A stretch of DNA of 56,869 nt from Lachnospiraceae bacterium (GCA_024684065.1 JAIKXO010000279.1:1-56869), one strand, 5' to 3'; counted from the stretch's first letter, positions 26,071 through 36,052 are shown. A program made the numbers and translations. The notes: generated from the sequence alone by a model not told the origin.

Positions 26071-28524
26071 ATGAAAATGCGCAAACGCATAATGATAGTC
26101 TTGATCATATTGACCGTTCTGGCTTCGGTGCTTATTCTGTCGTGGTTTATGGATTCAAATCCCCATGTGCCCGCATACACGAAGAACAGCAGGGGGGTAG
26201 CGACTACCGCAGGCGTTTATTATTACGAAAACTGGCATGGGAAGGGATATCTCTATCTTCTGGATTATAACGGTTCAGCAACAAAAATCGTCAATGCGGA
26301 GGCCGTGGACTGCAACAGGATAGAACAGATCTGTGTTTCGGAAGGTAATGTTTATGCCCTTTATTCGGCCACGAGGGTCAAAGAGGGGAAATTGCAGACG
26401 ACCTTAAGGGCGGTCGCCTATGATGCCTCGCTTGTCATGCTCGGGCTGACCGATGAATTCCTTATCGACCCGAATGAAGAACTTACAGGCCTGAGTTACA
26501 GCGACCAGGTTTTTTATGTAACTGCGGTCGCATATGACGGGAAAAGCATAAATGTTTACAGCGTGGACGGATCTGAGCTGAAGGATCCGGAAAGCCTCGC
26601 GGAAGACAAGGATGAAAAAGCAGCCGAGCCGTCTGAGCCTGAGGTCTTTATATACAGGGACGATCCGGGGGGAGCATTCTATGTGGATGCGTTATACAGA
26701 GACGCTTCCTTATATGTGCTCACGGATAACGAGGAGCCGTACGGTCCCTTTATGATGGATTCAAGAATAAGAAATGCGGTTGATCACCTTACGCTTGATA
26801 CGGTGCAGAAGCTTTCCTTCTACCGGACGTTCATAGCGCTGTGGGCATGCGCTCTTATCGCGGGCATCCTGCTTATCCTGCTGGCTTTCAGGCTGCTTGT
26901 TGAAAAGAACCGGATGATGTACATCTATGTAGGTACGGAAGTCCTTTATATCGTTCTCCTCATATGCTGGCTGTTTTTTGCAAGAGCTACTTATGTAAAG
27001 AGCCTGGACATCGATTATCAGGAGTATGCGCAGATGGCGCTGTCTGCGGAACTCGATTATATGAAAAGCTTTGATGGGATAGATTTCAATGAAAAGGATT
27101 TTTATTTAAGTGAGGATTACAGAAAGCTTGCTTCAGGGCTTGAAGATTTTATTGAGCGCGGAAGCAATCCTTCGGTGTTTGCCGACGTTTTTGTGCTCGG
27201 GCTTGATGACGGAAGGATCCTTGCCTCCTTCAGCGGCAATAATATGGTATATGCTTCATACGTGTACGGAAGGGAGCTTATCGATCTCAGGGAGGAATTA
27301 AACAAAAGAGCAGGGACGGAAATGGCGATGGAGACCATATATCCGGATGGGATCAGGATGAATGCCATCGCATATAAGGCCGTCGGATCGAAGGATCCCT
27401 CTCTTGCCCTTACCGGGATATGCAGAAACGGGCTTTCAAATGAGGAGTTCTGGTCATCATATTACAGGCTGGTTCCGTCGGTCATCCTCGCGTTCCTTAT
27501 AGGTTCTGCGGCGATCGCCCTCATTATGTATCTGCAGTCGCTTGACCTGCTGCAGTTTGTAAATGCCATAGAGAACGTGGCTCTCGGAAGGGAGCTTAAG
27601 AATATACCGCAGGTTCCCGCAAGGGACGTAAGGGCGATGTGGACCTCGCTCTCCGAGCTCTATAAGAAAATGCAGGATATAAATCATGAGAAATTCAGGA
27701 TTTATGAAGCTTATTACCGGTTTGCTCCCAAGAATATCGAGACCATCATGGATAAGGATTCCATATTTGATGTGTCAAACGGAGGCATGGTGCATAAAAG
27801 CGGGAGGCTTCTTCTGTTCTCCATCGGGATGCAGTCTGATGACAAGAGGAGCATAAAGGGGTTAGTGAATATCGTAACCTACATGGCGGAATTCACGGAC
27901 GAAAATGACGGGATACTGGTTTCCTATGACAGCGCGCTCGGAACCATGGATTATCTTTTCCTTCATGAGGATACAAGGATAATGGAAAAGACGAACCGAT
28001 TCCTTCACCGTAACGCTTTTGACGATGATTCGGAGTTTGTTTCCGCCTTCCTTTACAGAGATGACTTTACCTACGGCATTGTGGGGGCAGGGGCTCAGAG
28101 CCTTTCCTTCCTTACAACGAAGTATATAAAGCAGATGAAGAATTATGCGATATGGTTCGAGGAGCTGATGGTCCCGATGGTGGTGACCGAGGATATCCTG
28201 AACCGGGAGGATATCGGCGAGAACCGTTACATAGGTTTCATAGCCATAGAAGATTTCAGGATAAGGCTGTATGAGATCTTAGATGCCTGTCCGGCAAAGG
28301 AAAGGCAGCAGAAGATAGTTCAGAGGGAGAAGTTTGAGAAGACATTAGCCTCTTTCCACAAGGGAGATTATTACAGGGCCAGGAACCAGTTCTCAGAGAT
28401 CTTAAGGGACTGTCCGGAAGATCTGATAGTCAGATGGTATATATTTGAATGCGAGAGATATCTTAACGGGGAGGCAGACCCCATAGCCGCCGGAAGGCTC
28501 AGGGCGACATATTACGGAAGATAG
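26071..28524 (+). CDS. Multi-pass membrane protein with degenerate class III cyclase-like domain
   Basis: The 817-residue protein has a membrane helix at about residues 8-26, an extracellular region of about 220 residues, and two helices at about 251-275 and 282-303. A second external region follows, then another helix at about 465-490 and a HAMP-like linker. From about 548 the layout follows class III adenylate cyclases: YYRFAPKNIETIM, then a GRLLLFSIGM strand. The C-terminus ends in the helical region often found after such domains (RLYEILDACP, KGDYYRARNQFSEIL). The metal-binding Asp expected in FSDI is absent, so cyclase activity is unlikely. It may sense or scaffold at the membrane. AAGGAA precedes the start. 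Confidence 0.6.
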   Translation: MKMRKRIMIVLIILTVLASVLILSWFMDSNPHVPAYTKNSRGVATTAGVYYYENWHGKGYLYLLDYNGSATKIVNAEAVDCNRIEQICVSEGNVYALYSATRVKEGKLQTTLRAVAYDASLVMLGLTDEFLIDPNEELTGLSYSDQVFYVTAVAYDGKSINVYSVDGSELKDPESLAEDKDEKAAEPSEPEVFIYRDDPGGAFYVDALYRDASLYVLTDNEEPYGPFMMDSRIRNAVDHLTLDTVQKLSFYRTFIALWACALIAGILLILLAFRLLVEKNRMMYIYVGTEVLYIVLLICWLFFARATYVKSLDIDYQEYAQMALSAELDYMKSFDGIDFNEKDFYLSEDYRKLASGLEDFIERGSNPSVFADVFVLGLDDGRILASFSGNNMVYASYVYGRELIDLREELNKRAGTEMAMETIYPDGIRMNAIAYKAVGSKDPSLALTGICRNGLSNEEFWSSYYRLVPSVILAFLIGSAAIALIMYLQSLDLLQFVNAIENVALGRELKNIPQVPARDVRAMWTSLSELYKKMQDINHEKFRIYEAYYRFAPKNIETIMDKDSIFDVSNGGMVHKSGRLLLFSIGMQSDDKRSIKGLVNIVTYMAEFTDENDGILVSYDSALGTMDYLFLHEDTRIMEKTNRFLHRNAFDDDSEFVSAFLYRDDFTYGIVGAGAQSLSFLTTKYIKQMKNYAIWFEELMVPMVVTEDILNREDIGENRYIGFIAIEDFRIRLYEILDACPAKERQQKIVQREKFEKTLASFHKGDYYRARNQFSEILRDCPEDLIVRWYIFECERYLNGEADPIAAGRLRATYYGR

Positions 28525-28604
28525 GCCGCAGCCGGCGCGGATCATTCATGACATGACGGGCCGTTTTGCGGACCAGTATAAAAAACTTCGGGATAAAAGG
28601 CATT

Positions 28605-29846
28605 ATGGGCGGTAATATATTCAGTATTTTAATATCTACAATAAAATCCAGGTTCGTAAACATCCTTGCAAAGCTCAGGATGTGGACAAGCTGGAATTTC
28701 ATACGGGCCAAGCTTACAAGCATTGTAAGGGATCTGTTTACAAAGGTACTGAATATCAAGCCCAAGAATAAGGATGATTACTTCACCGTATTCGGCTGGA
28801 TGATAAGCAAACGCCTGGCTTATGCGGTAATCGTGATCGTAGGCGTACTGAGCTTCTGGTATATAAGCTCGACGACAAAGCTGTTTTCTTCTTTTACGGA
28901 TAACAAGGGGCTTAGGACCTATAAGTACAATTCCATCCTTCTAAGGCTTGCGGAGGGGAACGTCAGGATAACCGGAAAGTCCGGTTTCCTCGCATATGAG
29001 GGGAACGTGTCGAAAGGCTACGCCCAGGGACAGGGCACTCTGTTTTCCCCGGATGATATAACGTTATATAACGGAACCTTCGAAAAGAACATGTATGAGG
29101 GGAACGGGAAGCAGTATTACGAGAGCGGGGCGCTCTGCTATACCGGTACTTTCCACGAAAATCTTTACGAGGGGAGCGGTACTCTTTTCAGGGAGGACGG
29201 CACAAGGGAATATGAAGGTGAATTCTCGGCGGGCCATAAGGAGGGTGCCGGGACTCTTTACGGAAACGGGGACGAGCCTGTTTATCAGGGGACCTTTTCC
29301 TCGGACATGATCGTCTACGGAGAGCTCCTTGGCAAGGATGCCGCAGGGGTCAGGGAAATGTACAAGGGCAGCCAGGTCATGTATGAGGACGCGACCGACG
29401 ATACGGGGATCGTCATGTCCCTTCCCGATATAGACGCACTGTATTATGCGGTGAGCGACGGAAGCGCCGCCGACGATACGATGAAGGTGAAAACCGTGTA
29501 TGTGCTTCAGGACACTTTCAGGGTCGGTGAAAGGGTGGCAGTAGATGCGGGACAGCTTGATCAGATCCTGGGATCCCCCGTATATGAGGGCAATTCGGTC
29601 GTGACGCTTCCCGAAGCCATAGCCATCAACTTAAGAAACGACGATAAAAAAGCCCTCAAGGGGAAGGTGTCGATGGAGACGAATGCGGTATATTCGGATG
29701 ATATTATCGTGAATAATTTTGACAGTAATTACTCGGTATACGTATATACTTATCAGAAGGGAAGCCTTGCTTACAGCTTTATATGCAGGGAGCGGGGCGG
29801 AAGGTTCTTCTTCTATGAGATATCGGATGCGGGAGGAGAAAGTTAG
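28605..29846 (+). CDS. Membrane-anchored MORN-repeat protein
   Basis: The product has a basic N-terminal region of about 75 residues and a membrane helix (LAYAVIVIVGVLSFWYI). A run of MORN-like repeats follows: YEGNVSKGYAQGQGTLF, YNGTFEKNMYEGNGKQY, YTGTFHENLYEGSGTLF, YEGEFSAGHKEGAGTLY. A mixed C-terminal domain of about 150 residues ends the protein. MORN repeats often bind lipids or proteins, and here they should lie outside the cytoplasm. The ATG at 28605 with AAAGG upstream is preferred to a TTG at 28566, which would add 13 residues. It lies between the cyclase-like and TolC-like genes in one run of same-strand genes. Confidence 0.75.
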   Translation: MGGNIFSILISTIKSRFVNILAKLRMWTSWNFIRAKLTSIVRDLFTKVLNIKPKNKDDYFTVFGWMISKRLAYAVIVIVGVLSFWYISSTTKLFSSFTDNKGLRTYKYNSILLRLAEGNVRITGKSGFLAYEGNVSKGYAQGQGTLFSPDDITLYNGTFEKNMYEGNGKQYYESGALCYTGTFHENLYEGSGTLFREDGTREYEGEFSAGHKEGAGTLYGNGDEPVYQGTFSSDMIVYGELLGKDAAGVREMYKGSQVMYEDATDDTGIVMSLPDIDALYYAVSDGSAADDTMKVKTVYVLQDTFRVGERVAVDAGQLDQILGSPVYEGNSVVTLPEAIAINLRNDDKKALKGKVSMETNAVYSDDIIVNNFDSNYSVYVYTYQKGSLAYSFICRERGGRFFFYEISDAGGES

Positions 29847-29924
29847 GCAGACTCTGATTATAAAGCTTCCCGCGCCATGGTCTGTTTTACAGACCGGATC
29901 ATTTCCATTTGGAGAACATTTTTT

Positions 29925-31982
29925 ATGAAAAGACTGATAAAAAGGGCAGTGGCGATGCTCCTTTCGCTTTCAATGACAGTGCCGTCTGTCACCTGTTTCT
30001 TTACGGTACAGGTTAAGGCCGCGGACAGGGTGCTTACCTTAAGCGCCGCCCGTTCTCTTGCGCTGCAGGCAAGCGACGCTTACGAGTCGGCAGAGATGAA
30101 TGTGTCATCCAAGCAGGCAGCAAGAGACAGTGCCTTAAAGGCTCTGAAGGTTAAGAAGAAAAATCTGTCGACCTTCAGGTGGACGCCGCTTTTAAACTTC
30201 AAATTCCCGCAGAAGCCTGATTTTTCACAGGCCTCGGAATTCCAGTTCAAGCCCCTGCAGCTTGCCTCGGACCTTGATGTGGCGCAGCATAAGCTTCAGG
30301 ATACCGTATTCGATGTAAATCTGAAGGTCACCAACCTGTATGTTGAGCTGGTAACGACGCAGGATAACCTGGCGTTCCATGAGGAACAGCTTGAAGCCCT
30401 GAATGACGGTATCGCCCATAACCAGGCAAGGCTCAAGATGGGTGAGGCGAACAAGAGTGATGTCGAGCGCCTGCAGAAAAAAGCGGATACCCTGAACAAT
30501 ACCATCGCCGGGGAAAAAAGGACGCTCGCGGCGGATCTGAAAAGGCTGTCCGAGATGATAGGCCTTGACGTGACAACCGGCTATACCTTTGAAAAGCCCT
30601 ATACCGAGGCAAAGATCGACAGGTCCATGCTCCCTGCCCTGATCACCTATACCGAAGACAGGGATCAGAATTATTACGAAGCCTGTGCAGCGGCTACGAC
30701 CGCTAAGTCCCAGCTGACGACTAACTACAGCCTTATCCTTGGCAAATACGGAAAAGACACTTCACTGATCTCCGGATATATAAGCCAGGCGCTTAACGGC
30801 CAGAAGGTGAGCACCAAGGGCTTCAAGAAGGATTACGACAAATTTTTAAAAAAGATCGACAGCTACTGGGACGGCAGGATCCCCATCGTCTGGGTATGGT
30901 GGATCCCTCTGATCTGGATCCCGAGGGAATGGCTTAAAGGAGATCTGGACGGTATCCGTTATATCGAAGACGATCCCTATGTCCTTTACCAGAATGTGCT
31001 GGATTATATACAGGCCAGAAAGGATGAAGAGGCAGCCAGGACAGAACTCGATCAGAACGTGGAGGATAATTTCAACCAGTATATCTCGGTACGCACGGCA
31101 TATGAACAGGCCCAGAAGGACTTGAAGGCAATGGAGGAAACCCTTAAGGAATATGAGGTGAAGAACCGCATGGGGCTCATGACCTTTGAGGAATACGAGG
31201 ATGCGCAGGACGAGTTCGAGGAGCTGCAGAATGCGATGTTAGATACCATGAAGCTATATACTGATACCCAGTCCTCTTTTGACCGACTGACCTGCGGAGG
31301 GATCAGCGCTTTTCTTACCGGGACCGATGCTGATCTGCATGCGGCCGTTGTAGGGGAAAGCTATGTCGAGAAGGATACAAAGGAAGCGAAATATTTTTTA
31401 AAGCCGATCATCCAGCGCCAGCTGTTTGAGCTTTCCATATTTATCCCGGAGGATTTTCCGGTGGAGATCACGGATTTCGAGCTTTGGTGCGATAACGTAC
31501 AGGTCGGGGGAAGGATCCCGAAGGATCAGTCTTTAAGGGAACTTACGCTTACAAAGGAAAGGGTGGACAAGGTCATTATCAGACTCTATAACGGCTCTGA
31601 GTTTGTAGATGACTGCACGATCGATCCGGAGGAGGAGTCCGGTACGCTTAATGTTACCACAGCAATGAACATCCGCAAGCAGGAATCAGGGGATGTCGGG
31701 ACCTATGAGATCACTGTCAGCGATATAACCGGCCTTTCCACTATAAAGATAATCCCGCTTGAAAGCGAGGGTATCGGATATTTCAGGATCCTTACAAAGG
31801 AAGGAGAGCCTTTGGGCGACGGAAAACCGGTATCCGTCGATGAGGGATTTACTCATCTGAGCCTTGTCTCCGCGAATATGGCAGAGCTTAAGGTGGAGCT
31901 TTACGACAAAAACCAGAGCTTTAAGTATGCGGCGTATTTTGATGCGGTGAATAAAAAGATTAAGAAGAATGAACAGCAGTAA
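29925..31982 (+). CDS. Exported TolC/OEP-like helical protein
   Basis: From the ATG at 29925 the product starts with a signal peptide (MKRLIKRAVAMLLSLSMTV, then VKAAD). The frame extends back to 29877, but TGGAGA 9 bases before 29925 and the signal peptide fix the start. The next 400 residues have the pattern of outer membrane efflux proteins: LTLSAARSLALQAS, long coiled helices with LYVELVTTQDNLAFHEEQL, ARLKMGEANKSDVERL, and a second similar half (NRMGLMTFEEYEDAQDEF). Between the halves is a Trp-rich hydrophobic segment (IPIVWVWWIPLIWIPREW). Residues about 490-685 are beta-rich. A TolC-like fold in an apparent monoderm is unexpected. A periplasm-like spacer or wall-spanning role is inference. 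Confidence 0.65.
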   Translation: MKRLIKRAVAMLLSLSMTVPSVTCFFTVQVKAADRVLTLSAARSLALQASDAYESAEMNVSSKQAARDSALKALKVKKKNLSTFRWTPLLNFKFPQKPDFSQASEFQFKPLQLASDLDVAQHKLQDTVFDVNLKVTNLYVELVTTQDNLAFHEEQLEALNDGIAHNQARLKMGEANKSDVERLQKKADTLNNTIAGEKRTLAADLKRLSEMIGLDVTTGYTFEKPYTEAKIDRSMLPALITYTEDRDQNYYEACAAATTAKSQLTTNYSLILGKYGKDTSLISGYISQALNGQKVSTKGFKKDYDKFLKKIDSYWDGRIPIVWVWWIPLIWIPREWLKGDLDGIRYIEDDPYVLYQNVLDYIQARKDEEAARTELDQNVEDNFNQYISVRTAYEQAQKDLKAMEETLKEYEVKNRMGLMTFEEYEDAQDEFEELQNAMLDTMKLYTDTQSSFDRLTCGGISAFLTGTDADLHAAVVGESYVEKDTKEAKYFLKPIIQRQLFELSIFIPEDFPVEITDFELWCDNVQVGGRIPKDQSLRELTLTKERVDKVIIRLYNGSEFVDDCTIDPEEESGTLNVTTAMNIRKQESGDVGTYEITVSDITGLSTIKIIPLESEGIGYFRILTKEGEPLGDGKPVSVDEGFTHLSLVSANMAELKVELYDKNQSFKYAAYFDAVNKKIKKNEQQ

Positions 31983-34900
31983 AAAGAAATTTGAGATCAA
32001 AAAAGGAATATGGCTTGTCGTTGCTGTTGTCGCGGCCTTCGCATGCACTGCGGTCTTTTTCATGAATGATGTATTTGCGGTGTTCAGTGAAAAGAGTGCG
32101 ATGAAATACAAGGAGTACGCATCCACCCATGAAATTGAGGATTCAATGCTCTTTATAGGGACATACTTAATACACATCAGCGCGGTGACCGACGAGCTTT
32201 ACAGTCAGGCCGAGCAGAGCGGCAGTGACTCGAACCAGACCTCGATCTACTATAAATCGGAGCTTGCAAACGGCGCATGGTTTGATATCACAAACGCCGG
32301 CGGGCTGACCGATATCATGGACAGCGGGATCGCGGTATCTGATGATGAGATCGGTGAGCTTTATGTCCAGTATTATGTGGATTCTTCAGGGACCATGACG
32401 GATGTTATGAGCGGAGAAGCCGTAAATCCTTTCGATGTGCCGGATCCCTACAATCTTAAGAATCTTCCGGAGCTTGAGAGTCTCTGGGTCCAGTATGCGG
32501 GGTCTACCGACGTGGATGAGATCTCCATCGAGGACTATCTTAAGAGTAAGAATTCGGAGAATACGGGAAATACAAGAGCCGACGTGTATACTTACCAGCT
32601 CCTTACGACCTTTTTTTCCCTTGATCTTTCGGATGACGAGACTGATAAGTATGACGCCGATCTTGAAAGGCTGTTTGCCTGCTATCAGAGCTTAAAGTCC
32701 TCCGGACAGAGTGAGGAAGCGGATATCGTTTATTCTTTAATGAGCAAGGTTGACCAGTCAAGGCGTGCCATAGTCATGCAGAAGCTTGCCGTAGACCAGG
32801 TCAATGTCCTCGGCGTACTGCGTGATCTTACGGGCGGCGCCTATTATACGACCTTCGGGGATTTCAAGGATTCCTCAAGCGATGACGAATCGGAAGCACC
32901 GGATTCCACTGACGGATATGAAGTGGAGGAGCAGGATCCGGACTATATCATTGAATTAAAAGATGCGGTAAGCCATGAGTTTACAAACAGCAGTAAATCG
33001 GGATCATATGTATTTTCCAGCAAAAATTCGGATGAGGGCGAGTGGTGGGAGCCTCTTCAGGATACCTATGATAAGTTTGAGGGCAAGGCGGAGGAGGCAG
33101 AGAAGGATGAAGACAAGAATGATCCTACGCCCAGACCGTCGTTTTCCGCCGATTCGACCCTGACGGATGCGATCATGGACGGATCCCAGAGCTGCCAGAC
33201 AAGCCATTCAAATTATCTTGCCGGCGCATTGTCCGATAATGATTCGATCCTTGGACATGCCGAATATGAGTACTCAAAGCAGGTGATCGAAGAAGCCGAT
33301 GCCTCCGGTGCGGGCGGCCCGATCATATATCTTCGGGATTTAAATAATATCAAACAGAACACCATAAAGCACTCAGACAGTGAGAAGAATCTCCTCGATA
33401 CCATGCTCCTGGGGCTTGCGGAGGACAAGTATCAGGAGGAGCTGGGAAAAGGCGCGGGAGCCGAATACACGGCAGCCCTTTCCTCCGGGGCCGGAGCCTC
33501 TTCCGCGGACAACGCCCTGGATACGCAGATGGCTCAGCTTGAGTCAAGAAGGTCGGAACTTGAGTTCTTTATTGACGCATATAAACAGAGGGAGACTGCT
33601 CCAAAGGCACTGACCTATGTGCAGGGCGCGATAAGCTGGACGGAGGGACTGTATGGCTCGGTAAAGGGAGACGCATTCTCCTCAAGAGCCAACGGATCCA
33701 TAGACAGTCATCTGAAATGGCTTAAAGATATGTCCGGTCAGATCAAGGATTCTGACGACAGCCTTAAGACAAAGCTCGATGAGCTGAATGACAAGAAGGA
33801 AGAGCTCCAGAGAAAGAGGGATGCTGCCCTTGATGACAATGACCTGGCAGGAGCGAAGGATTATGACGCGCAGATCGCGGCCGTTGATCAGGATATAGCC
33901 GAGGAAGAGGCAAAGACGGGGGAAAAGTCAGGTGACGCTCTGGCTGATTCCATCTTAAGTGATGCCCTGGCTGATCTTGCAAACGATCCTCAGGCGGATA
34001 TTTCGGGGGCTTTGTCGGCACTTGCGGGAATGGGAGCGGTTGACGCGCTTTCAAAGATTAAGGACAGGGCTCAGGATGCAGGCGCCTCGGAGGCAATGTT
34101 AAACAATATAGACGATTCCCTTAAGGACGGGGTTAACACCATGGCCTCGGGAGACGGTTCGACCTCGGACAGCGTGGGGGCTTCCGCGGTGAACGCTTTA
34201 AACTCGATCAAGGACCAGGCTGAAAGTGACGGCTCCATGGGAGCGGTTATCGAAGCGGCGGACTATGCAATAAATAAACTGAGCGGAGCGGCAGGAGCCG
34301 GTGCAGGAGGAGACGCTGCAGGAGCCGGTGCAGGCGCGGGAGGAGATGCGGCAGCAGCCATGGATGCCGCGGGCGCGATCGGAGAGGCAAAGGCTGCGGC
34401 AGAGCAGGCAGGCGCATCGGATGATATTAAAGGCCAGCTGGATGCAGCGGCGCAGAAGGCTCTTTCGGGAGCAGCCAACTCAGAGGTCGCAGACGATCTG
34501 ACAAAGGCCAAAGAACAGGCACAGAGTGAAGGCGCCGACGCGGCAGTCATTGATGCGCTTGACAAGGCGATAGATAAGATCGGGACGGCCGAACCGAACA
34601 CAGCAGATAAGCTTAACATGGTCGGAACCGTCAAGGACAGGGCTGATAAGGCAGGCGCTTCGGACGCGCTTAAGAAAAAGATAGACGATACTCTCGCAAA
34701 GACGGCAAACGGGGCTTCCGCCTCGGAGATCCTTGACGATCTTAAGAAAATAAAGGACATGGCGCAAAGTGAAGGCGGTGGTGGTGTTTCCGACGAGCTT
34801 ATGAAGACTATAGACAATGCCCTTTCCGATATGAAGCAGAAGGCGGCCGCGGCATCGGGTGAGCCGGGGAGCGCGATGAACGAAGCGCAGATCACCGAAG

Positions 34901-35415
34901 CGCTTGAAGCGGCTTTCGGAAAGCCCCTCGCAGAGCTCTCGGAATCCGATGTGGCCGTGGCGACGGTAAGCGTTTCAAGGCTCGCAAGAAGCGGGAACAG
35001 CGCCGCGGGGAGGATCAGTGCGAACCTGGCGGACTATATGAGGTCGATGAACAATAAATATCTCTACGGGCAGTACAGGGATAAGACACCGAAATACATC
35101 AGCTTAAAGACAATAGGGCTCTGCACTCCGTACAGATATCTCTATGACGACAGGAAGAATACGGCAACCATGAGCCAGGGGGCGTCCGCTTATATATTTA
35201 CGACCGGAAGCGTTAACCTTGAAAGAAACTCCGGTGATTCGGAGACTTTAAGCAACGCCGTGGTTAAGGCTGCGGATCCAATGATCTCTGAGGATGATGC
35301 GAAGAACTATTTCGGTGTTGATGCGGAATATATTTACGGCAGCAGCTATGCGGTGTGCCTTACGGACACAATGGAGGCGCAGGCTAAGGAACTTTCAGGG
35401 AATTTTGAGAATTAG
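31969..35415 (+). CDS. Large membrane-anchored coiled-coil/repeat protein of the CIS locus
   Basis: The 1148-residue product has one N-terminal membrane helix (about 13-35), an acidic globular part to about 400, and long helical segments (DELNDKKEELQRKRDAALD). Three related units begin at about residues 694, 803 and 884, each containing AGAS and an ID(D/A)xL-like helix followed by a KIKDxAQSEG-like helix. A Gly/Ala-rich linker lies between the first two. The last 190 residues are ordered again. No signal cleavage site is clear, so most of it should be outside the cytoplasm, anchored by its N-terminus. Its start overlaps the TolC-like gene by 14 bases, indicating coupling. I do not recognise the family; a scaffold linking the CIS to the envelope is one possibility. 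Confidence 0.6.
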   Translation: MNSSKKKFEIKKGIWLVVAVVAAFACTAVFFMNDVFAVFSEKSAMKYKEYASTHEIEDSMLFIGTYLIHISAVTDELYSQAEQSGSDSNQTSIYYKSELANGAWFDITNAGGLTDIMDSGIAVSDDEIGELYVQYYVDSSGTMTDVMSGEAVNPFDVPDPYNLKNLPELESLWVQYAGSTDVDEISIEDYLKSKNSENTGNTRADVYTYQLLTTFFSLDLSDDETDKYDADLERLFACYQSLKSSGQSEEADIVYSLMSKVDQSRRAIVMQKLAVDQVNVLGVLRDLTGGAYYTTFGDFKDSSSDDESEAPDSTDGYEVEEQDPDYIIELKDAVSHEFTNSSKSGSYVFSSKNSDEGEWWEPLQDTYDKFEGKAEEAEKDEDKNDPTPRPSFSADSTLTDAIMDGSQSCQTSHSNYLAGALSDNDSILGHAEYEYSKQVIEEADASGAGGPIIYLRDLNNIKQNTIKHSDSEKNLLDTMLLGLAEDKYQEELGKGAGAEYTAALSSGAGASSADNALDTQMAQLESRRSELEFFIDAYKQRETAPKALTYVQGAISWTEGLYGSVKGDAFSSRANGSIDSHLKWLKDMSGQIKDSDDSLKTKLDELNDKKEELQRKRDAALDDNDLAGAKDYDAQIAAVDQDIAEEEAKTGEKSGDALADSILSDALADLANDPQADISGALSALAGMGAVDALSKIKDRAQDAGASEAMLNNIDDSLKDGVNTMASGDGSTSDSVGASAVNALNSIKDQAESDGSMGAVIEAADYAINKLSGAAGAGAGGDAAGAGAGAGGDAAAAMDAAGAIGEAKAAAEQAGASDDIKGQLDAAAQKALSGAANSEVADDLTKAKEQAQSEGADAAVIDALDKAIDKIGTAEPNTADKLNMVGTVKDRADKAGASDALKKKIDDTLAKTANGASASEILDDLKKIKDMAQSEGGGGVSDELMKTIDNALSDMKQKAAAASGEPGSAMNEAQITEALEAAFGKPLAELSESDVAVATVSVSRLARSGNSAAGRISANLADYMRSMNNKYLYGQYRDKTPKYISLKTIGLCTPYRYLYDDRKNTATMSQGASAYIFTTGSVNLERNSGDSETLSNAVVKAADPMISEDDAKNYFGVDAEYIYGSSYAVCLTDTMEAQAKELSGNFEN

Positions 35416-35418
35416 AAA

Positions 35419-36009
35419 ATGGCAGATTATCCTATAATTTCAGATGTAAGTGCATATATCGTGAGGGTTTTAAGGGAGAAGATGTGCCCCGAACCCATAC
35501 CCTCGCCGAATAATATCGAGATATCCTCCCCGTTGTCGCAGGATGTCGACTATATCGTAGGACTTTATCTATATGATATCGTCGAGGATATCCAGGTCAC
35601 TACCCCCAAGCTCATTGAAAGGGGCAGGGCCGAGCTTCTTAAACCGCCCAGGCCATATGCTTTATACTATATGGTCTTTATAAACGGCTCCTCCCAGATG
35701 GGACTTAAGGCGCCGGATATACAGAAAATCATCGGACGTGTGGCGCAGATCATAAATGACAATAATGCTGTCAATCCGAAATCTCTGCAGTCGTGGCTTA
35801 CGGCAGAAGAACCTCCCATTACGCTGTCTCAGGCGAAGATAAGCTTAGAGGAGAAAGTAAGGGTATGGCAGGCGATCAACAAGCCTTATCAGATCAGCCT
35901 GTTTTACAGGGCGGCGCCCGTTTACCTGTCGAGCGGCGATATCATCGAAACACCGAGAGTCGTCGAGGCAAGCTTCGGACTGCATGTCACGGGCGAAGAA
36001 GATTATTGA
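35419..36009 (+). CDS. Pvc16-like cap/tube terminator protein (DUF4255)
   Basis: The 196-residue product matches the DUF4255 family (Afp16/Pvc16): ISDVSAYIVRVLREKM at the N-terminus, VGLYLYDIVED, YALYYMVFINGSSQ and the C-terminal YQISLFYRAAPVYLSS. Pvc16/Afp16 caps the end of the sheath-tube away from the baseplate and sets tube termination. It begins 3 bases after the stop of the large membrane protein gene, without a strong ribosome binding site, so it is probably translationally coupled. Its presence joins the envelope module to the CIS particle genes. Confidence 0.85.
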   Translation: MADYPIISDVSAYIVRVLREKMCPEPIPSPNNIEISSPLSQDVDYIVGLYLYDIVEDIQVTTPKLIERGRAELLKPPRPYALYYMVFINGSSQMGLKAPDIQKIIGRVAQIINDNNAVNPKSLQSWLTAEEPPITLSQAKISLEEKVRVWQAINKPYQISLFYRAAPVYLSSGDIIETPRVVEASFGLHVTGEEDY

Positions 36010-36052
36010 TCTTTGCCGCAGGTATTTTATTTAAGGGAAGGAGGGTAGAGAA

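Noticed and set aside
34263..34895. Minus-strand frame of 210 codons
   Set aside because: Antisense to the Gly/Ala-rich repeats of the 1148-residue membrane protein; open only because of base composition.
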